64,000 nucleotides of DNA from Xenophilus sp. E41 (GTDB lineage: Bacteria; Pseudomonadota; Gammaproteobacteria; Burkholderiales; Burkholderiaceae_C), in the NCBI RefSeq assembly GCF_003671765.1, contig NZ_QPIB01000001.1, forward strand, positions 62,001 to 126,000. Direction: 5' to 3'. Below are positions 1 to 8,481 of this stretch, piece by piece. Numbering within the stretch: the first letter of the stretch is position 1; the number at the start of each line of letters is the position of its first letter. A program made the position numbers and the translations under genes. The notes under the pieces were generated by a model that worked only from the letters and a program-made list of their open reading frames with translations, did not search any database and had not been told where the DNA came from.

Positions 1-537
1 GCCGAGGCGAAGAAGAAGCCCGACAGCATGCGCGTGGGCAACTCGGGCAACGGCTCGATCTGGCACCTGGCCGCCGCGGCGCTGGAAGACAAGACCGGCA
101 CCAAGTTCAACCACATCCCCTTCCAGGGCGCGGCGCCGGCGGTGCTGGCGCTGATGGGCGGCCACATCGAGGCCGTGGCGGTGAGCCCGGCCGAGGTCAC
201 GACCTACGTGCAGGCCGGCAAGCTCAAGACGCTGATGGTGATGGCCGACAAGCGCGTGAAGGGCTTCGAGAAGGTGCCGACCGCGAAGGAGAAGGGCATC
301 GACCTGTCCATCGGCACCTGGCGCGGCCTGGGCGCGCCGAAGAACACGCCGCCCGAGGTGATGGCCAAGCTGCGCGACCTGGCCGCCAAGACCGCCGCCG
401 AACCGGCCATGCACGAGGTGATGGACAAGCAGAACCTGGGCTACGTCTACACCGACGGCGCCGCCTTCAAGGAGACGCTGGCCAAGGACGACGCCTACTT
501 CAAGGGCCTCATCACCAAGCTGAGCCTCAAGCCCTGA
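1..537 (+). CDS. Bug/TctC-family periplasmic solute-binding protein, 5'-truncated by window edge
   Basis: This is the C-terminal 178 residues of a tripartite tricarboxylate transporter (TTT) substrate-binding protein. The reading frame is open from base 1, so the start lies outside the window. Typical Bug-family segments are visible: the NHIPFQGAAPAV stretch followed by the AVSPAEV region and the GTWRGLGAPKNTPPEV segment, which in this family line the ligand cleft. Such proteins bind carboxylates in the periplasm and deliver them to TctAB-type permeases or to sensors. A second Bug gene follows on the same strand. No permease genes are visible, as is common for orphan Bug genes in Burkholderiales. 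The ligand cannot be predicted from sequence. Confidence 0.88.
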   Translation, partial: AEAKKKPDSMRVGNSGNGSIWHLAAAALEDKTGTKFNHIPFQGAAPAVLALMGGHIEAVAVSPAEVTTYVQAGKLKTLMVMADKRVKGFEKVPTAKEKGIDLSIGTWRGLGAPKNTPPEVMAKLRDLAAKTAAEPAMHEVMDKQNLGYVYTDGAAFKETLAKDDAYFKGLITKLSLKP

Positions 538-559
538 GCAGCTTCCCGATCCCGCAGAC

Positions 560-576
560 GCTACAAAAAACAGAGC
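560..576 (+). repeat. 17-bp intergenic near-palindrome, copy 1
   Basis: GCTACAAAAAACAGAGC lies just after the first Bug gene. It matches the reverse complement of the copy at 57514-57530 at 15 of 17 positions. A third, more diverged copy is at 52365-52381. All three are intergenic. Confidence 0.5.
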
Positions 577-588
577 GGCCAGCGCCCG

Positions 589-613
589 CCGCACCTGCGG
601 TGCGGGCACTTTT
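589..613 (+). terminator. possible rho-independent terminator after the first Bug gene
   Basis: A CCGCACC/GGTGCGG stem with a 3-nt TGC loop is followed by GCACTTTT. The T-run is short and offset from the stem, so this is a weak candidate. It would separate the two Bug genes transcriptionally. Confidence 0.4.
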
Positions 614-644
614 CATCCAAGAGACCGAGACAGGAGACTTTTCC

Positions 645-1640
645 ATGCAACGCCGCCGCCTCTTCCAGCAAGCGCTCGCCGCCGTGGCCGCCAGCGCCCT
701 CCCCGCCCTGCCCGCCTTCGCCCAGGGCCAGTGGCCGACGGGCAAGGCCATCACCTACCTGGTGCCCTTCCCGGCCGGCGGCACGACCGACGTGCTGGGG
801 CGCCTGATCGCGCAGAAGCTCGGCACCGTGCTGGGCACCAGCGTCGTGATCGACAACAAGGGCGGCGCCGGCGGCAGCGTGGGCTCCGAGATCGCCTCGC
901 GCGCGGCGCCCGACGGCTACACGCTGCTGGGCGGCACCGTGAGCTCGCATGCCATCAACGTGAGCCTGTACCCGAAGATCGGCTACGACCCGCTCACCTC
1001 CTTCGCACCCGTCACGCTGATCGGCACCAACCCCACGGTGCTGGTGGTGCCGGCCAACAGCCCGTGGAAGACGCTCAAGGACGTGATCGAGGCCAGCAAG
1101 GCCAAGGCCGGCGGCCTCTCGTCCGCATCGGCCGGCATCGGCACCTCGCAGCACCTGTCGCTGGAACTGCTGGCCTACAAGTCGGGCGTGAAGTTCAACC
1201 ATGTGCCGTACAAGGGCAGCGGGCCGGCGATCCAGGACGTGATCGGCGGCCAGGTGGACATGATGTTCGACACCACCGTCGTCGCCGCGCCCCACATCGC
1301 CAGCGGCAAGCTGCGCGCCATTGCCGTCACCTCGCCCAAGCGGCTGGAGTCGCTGCCCGAGGTGCCGACCGTGGCCGAATCCGGCGTGCCGGGCCTGGCC
1401 GACTACTCGGTGCTGTCGTGGCAGGCGATCTTCGTGCCGGCCGGCACGCCGGCGCCGGTGGTCGACCGCCTGCACAAGGAGATCCGCACCATCCTCGCCC
1501 AGGCCGACATGCAGGAGCGGCTCAAGAGCTTCGGCATGCAGCCGGCCGACATGACGACGGCCGAGATCGCCGCGTTCCAGAAGGCCGAAGTGGCGAAGTG
1601 GGCGCAGGTGATCAAGGCGGCCAACATCAAGCCCGAATAG
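645..1640 (+). CDS. Bug/TctC-family tripartite tricarboxylate transporter substrate-binding protein
   Basis: A complete 331-residue Bug-family extracytoplasmic binding protein. The ATG at 645 is chosen over the upstream one at 600 because AGGAGA sits 6-8 nt before it and because it begins a good signal peptide (MQRRRLFQQ, an Ala-rich core, cleavage after AFA at about residue 26). The mature part opens with the family hallmark VPFPAGGTTDVLGR and later shows FNHVPYKGSGPA and the VPTVAESG motif near the C-terminus. Length is typical of the family (about 320-330). It is 107 bp downstream of another Bug gene, possibly with its own transcript. The substrate is unknown, probably a small carboxylate. 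Confidence 0.93.
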   Translation: MQRRRLFQQALAAVAASALPALPAFAQGQWPTGKAITYLVPFPAGGTTDVLGRLIAQKLGTVLGTSVVIDNKGGAGGSVGSEIASRAAPDGYTLLGGTVSSHAINVSLYPKIGYDPLTSFAPVTLIGTNPTVLVVPANSPWKTLKDVIEASKAKAGGLSSASAGIGTSQHLSLELLAYKSGVKFNHVPYKGSGPAIQDVIGGQVDMMFDTTVVAAPHIASGKLRAIAVTSPKRLESLPEVPTVAESGVPGLADYSVLSWQAIFVPAGTPAPVVDRLHKEIRTILAQADMQERLKSFGMQPADMTTAEIAAFQKAEVAKWAQVIKAANIKPE

Positions 1641-1750
1641 GTCGCCTTCGCCGCGGCCGAGGGCGCCGCGCTTCGCCCCGGCGTGGTGCGTTCCGGGCGG
1701 CTCTGGGGCCCGGGAGCGGGGTCTTGCACGCCACCAGGCACCGAAGCCGT

Positions 1751-1777
1751 TCAAGCTCCGGCGCCGGACGCCGATAA
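1751..1777 (+). promoter_or_regulatory. putative sigma-28 (FliA) promoter for the GGDEF-EAL/GGDEF operon
   Basis: TCAAG (1751-1755), exactly 14 nt, then GCCGATAA (1770-1777). The -10 box equals the enteric sigma-28 consensus. The -35 differs from TAAAG at one base. The same TCAAG-N14-GCCGA arrangement occurs before the HDOD genes at 46522 and 51199. The site lies in the 323-bp gap 1641-1963, which otherwise holds no gene I can support. The predicted leader is about 180 nt. Confidence 0.62.
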
Positions 1778-1963
1778 CTGGGATTGGAGCGCCACCGCCG
1801 GCGTCCGGTCCTGCCTCCGTTCCGCGCCCGGAACGGCAGCGGACGGAGCCTGGCCGGGGCGACCGACCATGCACACCGCCCCGCCCTTCCCCCCCGTCTG
1901 CCGCACGGCGCCCCCCGCTCTTGGGCGGGCGCACCCGGCTGCGACCCTGCAGGGAGGGCTGCC

Positions 1964-4900
1964 ATGACGGTGCGCCCGTCCAGCCGCCGCGCCCTAACGA
2001 CGCTCTACGGCGTGGCGACCCTGTTCATGTTGACGGTGGCGCTGGCCGCGGGGGCGCTGTCTGCCGAAATGCGCCATCGCGCCCTCGAGAAAGCCGGCGG
2101 CCAGGTGGCGCGACAGGTGTCCGCCGCGCAGGCCGCGATCGATCGCAGCCTGCGCCGCGCCGATTCGCTGCTGGCCGACATGGCGGCCCGGGCCGACGGC
2201 GCCAGCCTCGCGCAGGCCCTGGGCGCCACCGACCGCGACGCCGCCAGCGCCCAGTTGCGCCAGCAGGTCGGCCACGACCCGGTCATCCGCCAGTTGGCCT
2301 ACCTGGACGAGGAGCTGCGCGTCCTCGCCGCCTCGAACCCGCGCGCGCGGGGCCGGCCAGTCGACCTCCCGGCCGGATTCGCGCAGCGGCTGCGCGCGCA
2401 GGCCGACGCCAGCCTCGCCGTCGGCATCTCGCCGGGCGCCCCCAACAGCGCCCTCTCGATCCTCCATCTCGGCCGGCGGGCGGTCCTGGCCGATGGCCGC
2501 GAACTGTTCGCGGTGGCCGAGGTGCCGCTCGCCGCCCTGGGCAAACTGCTGGAGGAAGGCGCCGACCTGCCGGGGCTGGAAGCCACCCTGGAGTCCGCGG
2601 ACGGCACGCTGCTGGTGCGCCTGCCCGACGGTGAGCGGACCGGGCGGCCGGCGGCCCCGGCACCCGGGCGACCGGTCGCCGACGGCGTGGCGCACCTCGC
2701 GCCTTCGCGCCTGGGCGGCCATGCCGCCGTGGTCGCCGCGCGGCCGGCCTTCCATCGCCAGCTCGTGGTGACGGCCAGCCAGCCGCAGGCGCAGGTCCTG
2801 GCCGGCTGGAAACGCGACCGGCTGGCGGTGGCAGCCGGCGCGGCGGGCTTCCTCGCGATGATCCTCGCCGCAGCGCTGTTCTCCCATGTGCAGCTGCGCC
2901 GCCAGGGCCGCGACCGCCAGATCATTCTGCAGTCCAAGCTCAACCTGGACCAGGCGCTCGAATCGATGGTGGACGGCCTGGTGCTGCTCGACCCGCGCGA
3001 CCGCGTGCTGGCCTGGAACCGGCGTTTCGTCGAACTGTTTCCCTGGGTGGAGCGGGCGATCGCACCGCACACGCCCTTCCGGCAGCTGATCGAGATGACG
3101 CTCGAGCACTTGCGCGGCCAAGGCCTGGACGTGAGCCAGAACGCGTGGCTGGCCGGCGACCTGCGGCGAACACGCGGCGTCCAGGACGAGCAGGAGCTCG
3201 CCATGCCCGGTGGGCGCAGCATCCTTGCCGTGAAGAGCCCGATGCCGGACGGCGGCATCGTCTGCGTGTTCCGCGACACCACCGAGCGGCGCCAGCACAT
3301 CGCCGACGTCGTGAAGGGCAAGGCCCAGCTGCAGGCCACGCTCGACGCACTGCCCGACCAGCTGCTGGAGGTCGGGCTGGACGGCCGCTGCTTCGACTTC
3401 CACTGCCCGCCCGGCGTCGCATCCGGGCTGCTGGTCGACCAGCCCGTCGGGCTCACGCTGGCCGAAGTGCTGCCGCCCGATGGCAACACGGAGGTGATGG
3501 CCGCGCTGCGCGAGGCCTACGTGGCCGGCCGCTGCACAGGGCGCCAGTTCGAGCGCCGCGCGTCGCAGGGCACGAGCTGGTTCGAGGCCTCGGTGTCGCG
3601 CAAGCCGGTGGGGGAAGGCGCCGACGCCCGATTCATCGTCATCCTTCGCAACATCACCGAGACCAAGGCCGCCACGCAGGAGATCGAGCACCTCGCCTTC
3701 TACGACGCACTCACTGGCCTGCCGAACCGGCGCCTGCTGCTGCACCGGCTGCAGGGCTGCGTCGACAACAACGCACGGCACCAGCGGCAGGGCGCCTTGC
3801 TCTTCCTGGACATCGACGACTTCAAGCGTCTGAACGACGCCCACGGCCAGGCGGTGGGCGACGACATGCTGCGGCAGGTCGCCGCCCGGCTGCAGGATGT
3901 GCTGCGCGACGGCGGCATGCTCGCGCGGCTGGCGGGCGACGAGTTCGTGCTGATGCTCGAGAACCTGAGCCACGACCACGCCCTGGCGATGGTGCAGGCC
4001 CGGGCCCTCGCCGACAACGCGATGGCCCGGATGGCCGAGCCCTTCCGGCTCGCCCGCATCGAATACCACAGCACGTGCAGCATCGGCGTGTGCGTGTTCG
4101 ACGGTGGCCGGCGCTCGATCGAGGACCTGCTCAAGCAGGCGGACATCGCCATGTACTACGCCAAGCTGGACGGCGGCCATGCGGTGCGCGTCTTCGAGCC
4201 GGCGATGAAGACCACCGTGACGGCGCGCGCTGCGCTGGACAGCGAGCTGCACGTCGCCCTCAAGAAGCGGCAGTTCGTGCTGCACTACCAGCCGCAGGTG
4301 AACCACCTGGGCCGCGTGGTCGGTGCCGAGGCGCTCATCCGCTGGAACCATCCGGTGCGCGGGATGGTGCCGCCGGCCGGTTTCATCGAGCCGGCCGAGC
4401 AGACCGGCCTGATCGTCCCGATCGGGTTGTGGGCCCTCGAGGAGGCCTGCGGCCAGCTCGAACGCTGGGGCCACGACGCGCGCTACGCGCACCTGACGCT
4501 GTCGGTGAACGTCAGCGCCAGGCAGTTCCGCAAGGAGGACTTCGCGGAGGAGGTGCGGCAGGTGCTGATCCGAACCGGCTGCCAGCCCTCGCGCCTGAAA
4601 CTAGAATTGACCGAAAGCCTGCTGCACGACCAAGTGACGGAGACCATCAGCAAGATGAAGTCGCTCGCCGCCATCGGCATCCGCTTCTCGATGGACGATT
4701 TCGGCATCGGCTTCTCGTCGCTGTCGTACATGGCGCGGTTGCCGCTGCACCAGCTCAAGGTCGACAAGTTCTTCGTGCAGGGCATCGGCCAGAACCCCAA
4801 GATCGAGCTGATCGTCCAGACCATCCTGGGCATGGCCGCCAACCTCGACCTCGAGGTGGTCGCCGAGGGCGTGGAAACCGAAGGCCAGCTCGCGTTCCTG

Positions 4901-5011
4901 CAGGCCCACGGATGCAAGGTCAGCCAGGGCTACTACTTCGGCCGGCCCGAGGCCCTGTCCGATTTCGAGCACCGGCTCAAGGAGCCGACCCCGGGGGTCG
5001 CGCGTGGCTGA
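1964..5011 (+). CDS. membrane-bound PAS-GGDEF-EAL protein (c-di-GMP phosphodiesterase / diguanylate cyclase)
   Basis: Predicted 1015-residue sensor enzyme for c-di-GMP. The ATG at 1964 follows AGGGAGG by 6 nt, and the frame upstream looks non-coding. It has an N-terminal membrane helix (about 12-34), a periplasmic sensor region, a second helix (about 286-308), and two PAS-like segments (about 325-440 and 455-570). A GGDEF domain follows with DALTGLPNRR, then an EAL domain. The GGDEF signature reads AGDEF at 657-661 and no RxxD inhibitory site precedes it, so cyclase activity is uncertain. The EAL domain keeps EAL (789-791), the NVSARQF segment, ELTES, DDFGIGFSSL and VVAEGVET, so phosphodiesterase activity is likely. 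It overlaps the next gene by 8 nt. A sigma-28-like promoter lies upstream. Confidence 0.93.
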   Translation: MTVRPSSRRALTTLYGVATLFMLTVALAAGALSAEMRHRALEKAGGQVARQVSAAQAAIDRSLRRADSLLADMAARADGASLAQALGATDRDAASAQLRQQVGHDPVIRQLAYLDEELRVLAASNPRARGRPVDLPAGFAQRLRAQADASLAVGISPGAPNSALSILHLGRRAVLADGRELFAVAEVPLAALGKLLEEGADLPGLEATLESADGTLLVRLPDGERTGRPAAPAPGRPVADGVAHLAPSRLGGHAAVVAARPAFHRQLVVTASQPQAQVLAGWKRDRLAVAAGAAGFLAMILAAALFSHVQLRRQGRDRQIILQSKLNLDQALESMVDGLVLLDPRDRVLAWNRRFVELFPWVERAIAPHTPFRQLIEMTLEHLRGQGLDVSQNAWLAGDLRRTRGVQDEQELAMPGGRSILAVKSPMPDGGIVCVFRDTTERRQHIADVVKGKAQLQATLDALPDQLLEVGLDGRCFDFHCPPGVASGLLVDQPVGLTLAEVLPPDGNTEVMAALREAYVAGRCTGRQFERRASQGTSWFEASVSRKPVGEGADARFIVILRNITETKAATQEIEHLAFYDALTGLPNRRLLLHRLQGCVDNNARHQRQGALLFLDIDDFKRLNDAHGQAVGDDMLRQVAARLQDVLRDGGMLARLAGDEFVLMLENLSHDHALAMVQARALADNAMARMAEPFRLARIEYHSTCSIGVCVFDGGRRSIEDLLKQADIAMYYAKLDGGHAVRVFEPAMKTTVTARAALDSELHVALKKRQFVLHYQPQVNHLGRVVGAEALIRWNHPVRGMVPPAGFIEPAEQTGLIVPIGLWALEEACGQLERWGHDARYAHLTLSVNVSARQFRKEDFAEEVRQVLIRTGCQPSRLKLELTESLLHDQVTETISKMKSLAAIGIRFSMDDFGIGFSSLSYMARLPLHQLKVDKFFVQGIGQNPKIELIVQTILGMAANLDLEVVAEGVETEGQLAFLQAHGCKVSQGYYFGRPEALSDFEHRLKEPTPGVARG

Positions 5012-6815
5012 CCCGGCGGACGCCGCGCAGGATGCCCAGGGCGTGATGGCCACGCTGTCGGTCATGGCCCAGATGCTCGACGGCCTGTCGGTGGCCCTGT
5101 GCGCCTTCGACACGCAGGACCGCACCCTGCTGTGGAACCGCAGTTTCGTCAGGTACTTTCCCGAGCATGCCCGCCACGTTCACGTGGGCGAGCACTATGG
5201 CGACAACCTGCGCCGCTTCTACCGGCACAGGCTCGACGCGAGCGAGCAGCCGGCGCTCGAACGCTATGTGCAGGCCGGCATCGAGCGCCACCGCACCCAG
5301 CAGGCGCCGTTCTCTTTCGAGCACCGGGGCCGGCGCCTCAGCGTGTCCTCCCTGGCGCTGCCCGACGGCACGCGGGTGCGCATGTGGCGCGAGGACACGC
5401 CGCCCCCTGCCGCCCCCACCCCCACCCCTGCCCCCCGAGCCGCCGCCGCGAGCGTCGCCGCCGCGCCGGAGCCCATGGAAGCGTCGCTGCTGGACCATGT
5501 GGCCGACGGCGTCAGCGTCATCGACGCCGGCACGACCATCGTCTGGACCAACGAGGCCTTCCTGGCCATGTACGGCTTCGAGAGCCGCGAGGATGCCCTG
5601 GGCCTGAGTTTCTCTGCCGCCTACGAGCACAGCTGGCGGGTAGAAGGTGAACCCTCGCAGGCTTCGCGCATGGCGGACGGCTTGAGCGTGCTGCGCGACC
5701 AGCTGCGTTTTCCGGGGGCTGCCTTCGAGCTCGCGCTGCCGGGCGACCGCTGGTGCCGTGTCATCGCCCGGGCCGGCCCGCAGGGTCGGCATGTGCTGGT
5801 GCACGTGGACATCACTTTGCTCAAGCGCCAGCAGCACGAGCTGCTCGCCGCCGAGGCGCGGGCCCGGGAGAGCGAGGCCCAGCTGAACCGCAAGTCGAGC
5901 ATGCTGGAACTCACGCTGGAGCGGATGGACCAGGGCCTGATGATGGTCAACGCCGAGGGCATCGTCGAGCTGTGCAACCGGCGCGCCATGGAGCTGCTCG
6001 ACCTGCCCGAAGCGCTGATGGCCTCGCGCCCGAGCTTCCAGCGCGTGCTGCAGCACCAGCTCGACCGCCGCGAATTCGACCGCGCCGATCCCTCGGTCAT
6101 GGGCTTCATCAGCGCCGGCGGCATCCTGAACCGACCACACAGCTACGAACGCGAGCGCCCCGACGGCCGGGTGATCGAGATCCGAAGCGTGCCGCTGGAG
6201 GGCGGCGGGCTCGTGCGCACCTACACCGACATCTCGGAGCGCCGCGCACAGGAGCAGCGCATCCGCTTCCTGGCACGCCACGACGGATTGACCGGCCTGA
6301 TCAACCGCGAGGTCTTCATGGAGCAGCTTGGCGAGGCCATGGGTTCGGCCAGCGCCATCGCCGGCGGACCGAGCGTCTGCTTCCTCGATCTCGACCGCTT
6401 CAAGAGCATCAACGACCGGCACGGCCACGCCGTCGGCGATCAGGTGCTGATCGAAGCGGCGTCGCGCATGAGCATGGTGGTCCGCGACCACGGCGTGGTG
6501 GCGCGCCTGGGAGGCGACGAATTCGGCGTGCTGCTCGGCGCCGGAGTCAACGCGCGTGCGGTGGCGCAGCAACTGCTGGAGGCCTTCCGTGCCAGCGACT
6601 GGTTGACGGTGGGCCCGGTTCACGACGTGGCCATATCGATCGGCGTCGCCACCTTCCCCAGCGGCGGCAGCGACTCCCACTCACTGCTGCGCTCCGCCGA
6701 CGCGGCGATGTACCTGGCCAAGGCCACCGGCGGCGGCCTCGGGGGCGTCCGGGTGTTCGGCACCAGCGCGGCTGCGGTGCTCACGCCCGAACTGCAGCCC
6801 CAACCCATGCCCTGA
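5004..6815 (+). CDS. cytoplasmic multi-PAS GGDEF diguanylate cyclase
   Basis: Predicted 603-residue diguanylate cyclase making c-di-GMP from two GTP. The GTG at 5004 overlaps the stop of the preceding gene by 8 nt, suggesting translational coupling. An AAGGAG lies about 20 nt upstream. An in-frame ATG at 5046 is an alternative start. Three PAS-like units are visible (about 10-125, 165-275 and 300-420). The first and third carry the LLWNRSFVRYF and VELCNRRAMELL type segments of PAS_7. The C-terminal GGDEF domain has the canonical GGDEF at 503-507 and the FLDLDRFKSINDRHGH segment. The inhibitory RxxD is absent (RDHG at the equivalent place), so product inhibition through the classical I-site is unlikely. 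No membrane segment is seen. It probably balances the EAL activity of its operon partner. Confidence 0.92.
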   Translation: MADPADAAQDAQGVMATLSVMAQMLDGLSVALCAFDTQDRTLLWNRSFVRYFPEHARHVHVGEHYGDNLRRFYRHRLDASEQPALERYVQAGIERHRTQQAPFSFEHRGRRLSVSSLALPDGTRVRMWREDTPPPAAPTPTPAPRAAAASVAAAPEPMEASLLDHVADGVSVIDAGTTIVWTNEAFLAMYGFESREDALGLSFSAAYEHSWRVEGEPSQASRMADGLSVLRDQLRFPGAAFELALPGDRWCRVIARAGPQGRHVLVHVDITLLKRQQHELLAAEARARESEAQLNRKSSMLELTLERMDQGLMMVNAEGIVELCNRRAMELLDLPEALMASRPSFQRVLQHQLDRREFDRADPSVMGFISAGGILNRPHSYERERPDGRVIEIRSVPLEGGGLVRTYTDISERRAQEQRIRFLARHDGLTGLINREVFMEQLGEAMGSASAIAGGPSVCFLDLDRFKSINDRHGHAVGDQVLIEAASRMSMVVRDHGVVARLGGDEFGVLLGAGVNARAVAQQLLEAFRASDWLTVGPVHDVAISIGVATFPSGGSDSHSLLRSADAAMYLAKATGGGLGGVRVFGTSAAAVLTPELQPQPMP

Positions 6816-7053
6816 GCGCCGCGCGGCACGGCCGCACGTGGGCGCAAACCAACATCCGGAAAGCCGGAGCCGGTAAATTTGACATTTGTTAATTATCATT
6901 ATCCGAAATACACACCCTGTCTTGCAGCGCCGGCCCTGGCCGGCGTGATCCCGGCGAAACCAACGTGCCTTCCCGCCCGCCCAGCCGAGCCTTCCCTGCC
7001 CCTCGACCGATTCGGATCTCCCCGCGCCGCAGCGCACCGGCGGGGGATGGCCG

Positions 7054-7686
7054 ATGATCCACGTCATCACCTGCGACGAGCACGGCATCGTGCGCCGCGG
7101 CATCCGGGATGTGCTGTCCGAAGCGGTGGACATCCGCGTGACGGGGGAGGCCGGCGACGCGGCCGAACTCAAGGACCTGCTGCGCTCCACCCCCTGCGAT
7201 GTGTTGATCCTCGAACTGGCGCTGTCCGGACGCGGCGGCCTGGACCTGCTGGCGGGGCTGGCGGACAGCGCCAGCCAGGTGAAGGTGCTGGTCTTTTCGA
7301 TGCACGCGGAGCGCGACTACGCGATCCGTTGCCTGCGCGCCGGCGCCTACGGCTTCCTGAGCAAGACGAGTGATCCGCGGCGGCTCATCGCTGCCGTGCG
7401 CTCGGTGGCGCGGGGCCAGAAGCACGTCACACGAGAGCTGGCGCAGGTGCTGGCCGACAACATCGCCAAGCCGGCATCGGACGAAGCGCCGCATCACGCG
7501 CTGTCCGACCGCGAGATGCAGACGCTGGTGCGCATCGCGTCGGGCAAGCGCCTGTCCGAGATCGCCGACGAGTTCATGCTCAGCCCGAAGACGGTGAGCG
7601 TGTACCGCACGCGCGTCAGGGAGAAGCTCAATCTCCCGACCAATGCGGCGCTGACCGCCTACGCGATCCGCAACCACCTCGTCTGA
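7054..7686 (+). CDS. orphan LuxR/NarL-family response regulator with Glu at the phosphorylation site
   Basis: A 210-residue two-domain regulator: receiver (about 1-120) and LuxR-type helix-turn-helix (about 145-205, containing LSDREMQTLVRIASGK and LSPKTVSVYRTRVREKL). GGGGG lies 8 nt before the ATG. In the receiver, the acidic pair (D8, E9), S82 and the conserved Lys (K104 in FLSK) are present. The position that normally holds the phosphorylated Asp is Glu (E54 in DVLILELALS). It may act without phosphorylation or mimic the phosphorylated state. No histidine kinase gene is adjacent. It converges on fliR with only 8 bp between the stop codons. Its targets are unknown. The upstream 238-bp gap has an AT-rich patch at 6875-6910 but no promoter I can defend. 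Confidence 0.9.
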   Translation: MIHVITCDEHGIVRRGIRDVLSEAVDIRVTGEAGDAAELKDLLRSTPCDVLILELALSGRGGLDLLAGLADSASQVKVLVFSMHAERDYAIRCLRAGAYGFLSKTSDPRRLIAAVRSVARGQKHVTRELAQVLADNIAKPASDEAPHHALSDREMQTLVRIASGKRLSEIADEFMLSPKTVSVYRTRVREKLNLPTNAALTAYAIRNHLV

Positions 7687-7694
7687 GGCCCGGG

Positions 7695-8465
7695 TCAGCG
7701 CGACCCGGTGAACAGCCCGAGCAGTCGCTCCATCAGGGCGAGCAGGGGTTGCTCCATCATGGGCAGAACCAGCGCCATGCCCGCCAGGCCGCTGGTCAGC
7801 GTCACCGGAAAGCCGATGGCGTAGATGTTCATCTGCGGCGCCACCCGCGAGATCACGCCCATCACGAGGTTGACGAACAGCAGCAGCGCGATCATCGGCA
7901 GCGCCACCCACAGCGCGCTGGCGAACAGCTCCGCGCCCATCTCGTGCAGCCGCAGCCGTGCGAAGGCGTCGAGCACGCCGGTGCCGACCGGGAAGACCTC
8001 GAAGCTCTTGATGACGGCCATCAGCACCGTCAGGTGGCCATTGATGACGATGAAGACCAGCATCGCAACGTTGCCGAAGAAGCGGGACACGGCGCTGGCC
8101 TGGGCATTGCTGACCGGGTCGAAGAAGGACGCGAAATTCAGCCCCATCTGCAGGCCCACCAGTTCGCCGGCGAACTCGATCGCCGCAAACACCAGGCGCG
8201 CCGTGAATCCGAGCGCCAGGCCGATGGCCACCTGTTGCACCAGCGCGCCCAGCGCCAGTGCGTTGTCGAAAGCGATGACAGGCTGGGCGCCGAGCGTGGC
8301 CTGCGCGCCGAGCGCGACCACCGCCGCCAGGCCGACGCGCGCGCGCACCGGAATGGCCCGCGACGAGAACACCGGCGCGGCGGTGAACAGCCCGAGCACG
8401 CGCAGGAAGGGCCACAGCCAGGGCGTCACCCACGCCGCCAGCTGTGCTTCGTCGAAGGTCAGCAC
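7695..8465 (-). CDS. fliR: flagellar type III export apparatus protein FliR
   Basis: A 256-residue integral membrane protein of the flagellar type III secretion gate, which assembles with FliP and FliQ into the export pore. Several hydrophobic helices are visible along the whole length, and the N-terminal FLRVLGLFTAAPVFSSRAIPVRARVGLA region is typical of FliR. Length matches the family (about 260). The start codon is GTG, 16 nt after the fliQ stop. It is the last gene of the long minus-strand fli operon. Confidence 0.95.
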   Translation of the reverse strand: MLTFDEAQLAAWVTPWLWPFLRVLGLFTAAPVFSSRAIPVRARVGLAAVVALGAQATLGAQPVIAFDNALALGALVQQVAIGLALGFTARLVFAAIEFAGELVGLQMGLNFASFFDPVSNAQASAVSRFFGNVAMLVFIVINGHLTVLMAVIKSFEVFPVGTGVLDAFARLRLHEMGAELFASALWVALPMIALLLFVNLVMGVISRVAPQMNIYAIGFPVTLTSGLAGMALVLPMMEQPLLALMERLLGLFTGSR

Positions 8466-8481
8466 GGTGCGGACGGGTGCA

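Noticed and set aside
561-1934. Long open frames antisense to Bug, GGDEF-EAL, flhA, dnaK, prkA and other genes (for example 1994-4492, 27577-29067, 54213-56201, 58194-60026 on the minus strand)
   Set aside because: They are antisense mirrors of strongly recognisable genes in a very GC-rich genome. Their translations are rich in Arg, Ala, Gly, His and Gln with no known domain.
6879-6905. TTGACA in the AT-rich patch before the LuxR-type regulator as a sigma-70 promoter
   Set aside because: No acceptable -10 box lies 16-18 nt downstream; the nearest AT-rich hexamers are at the wrong spacing.
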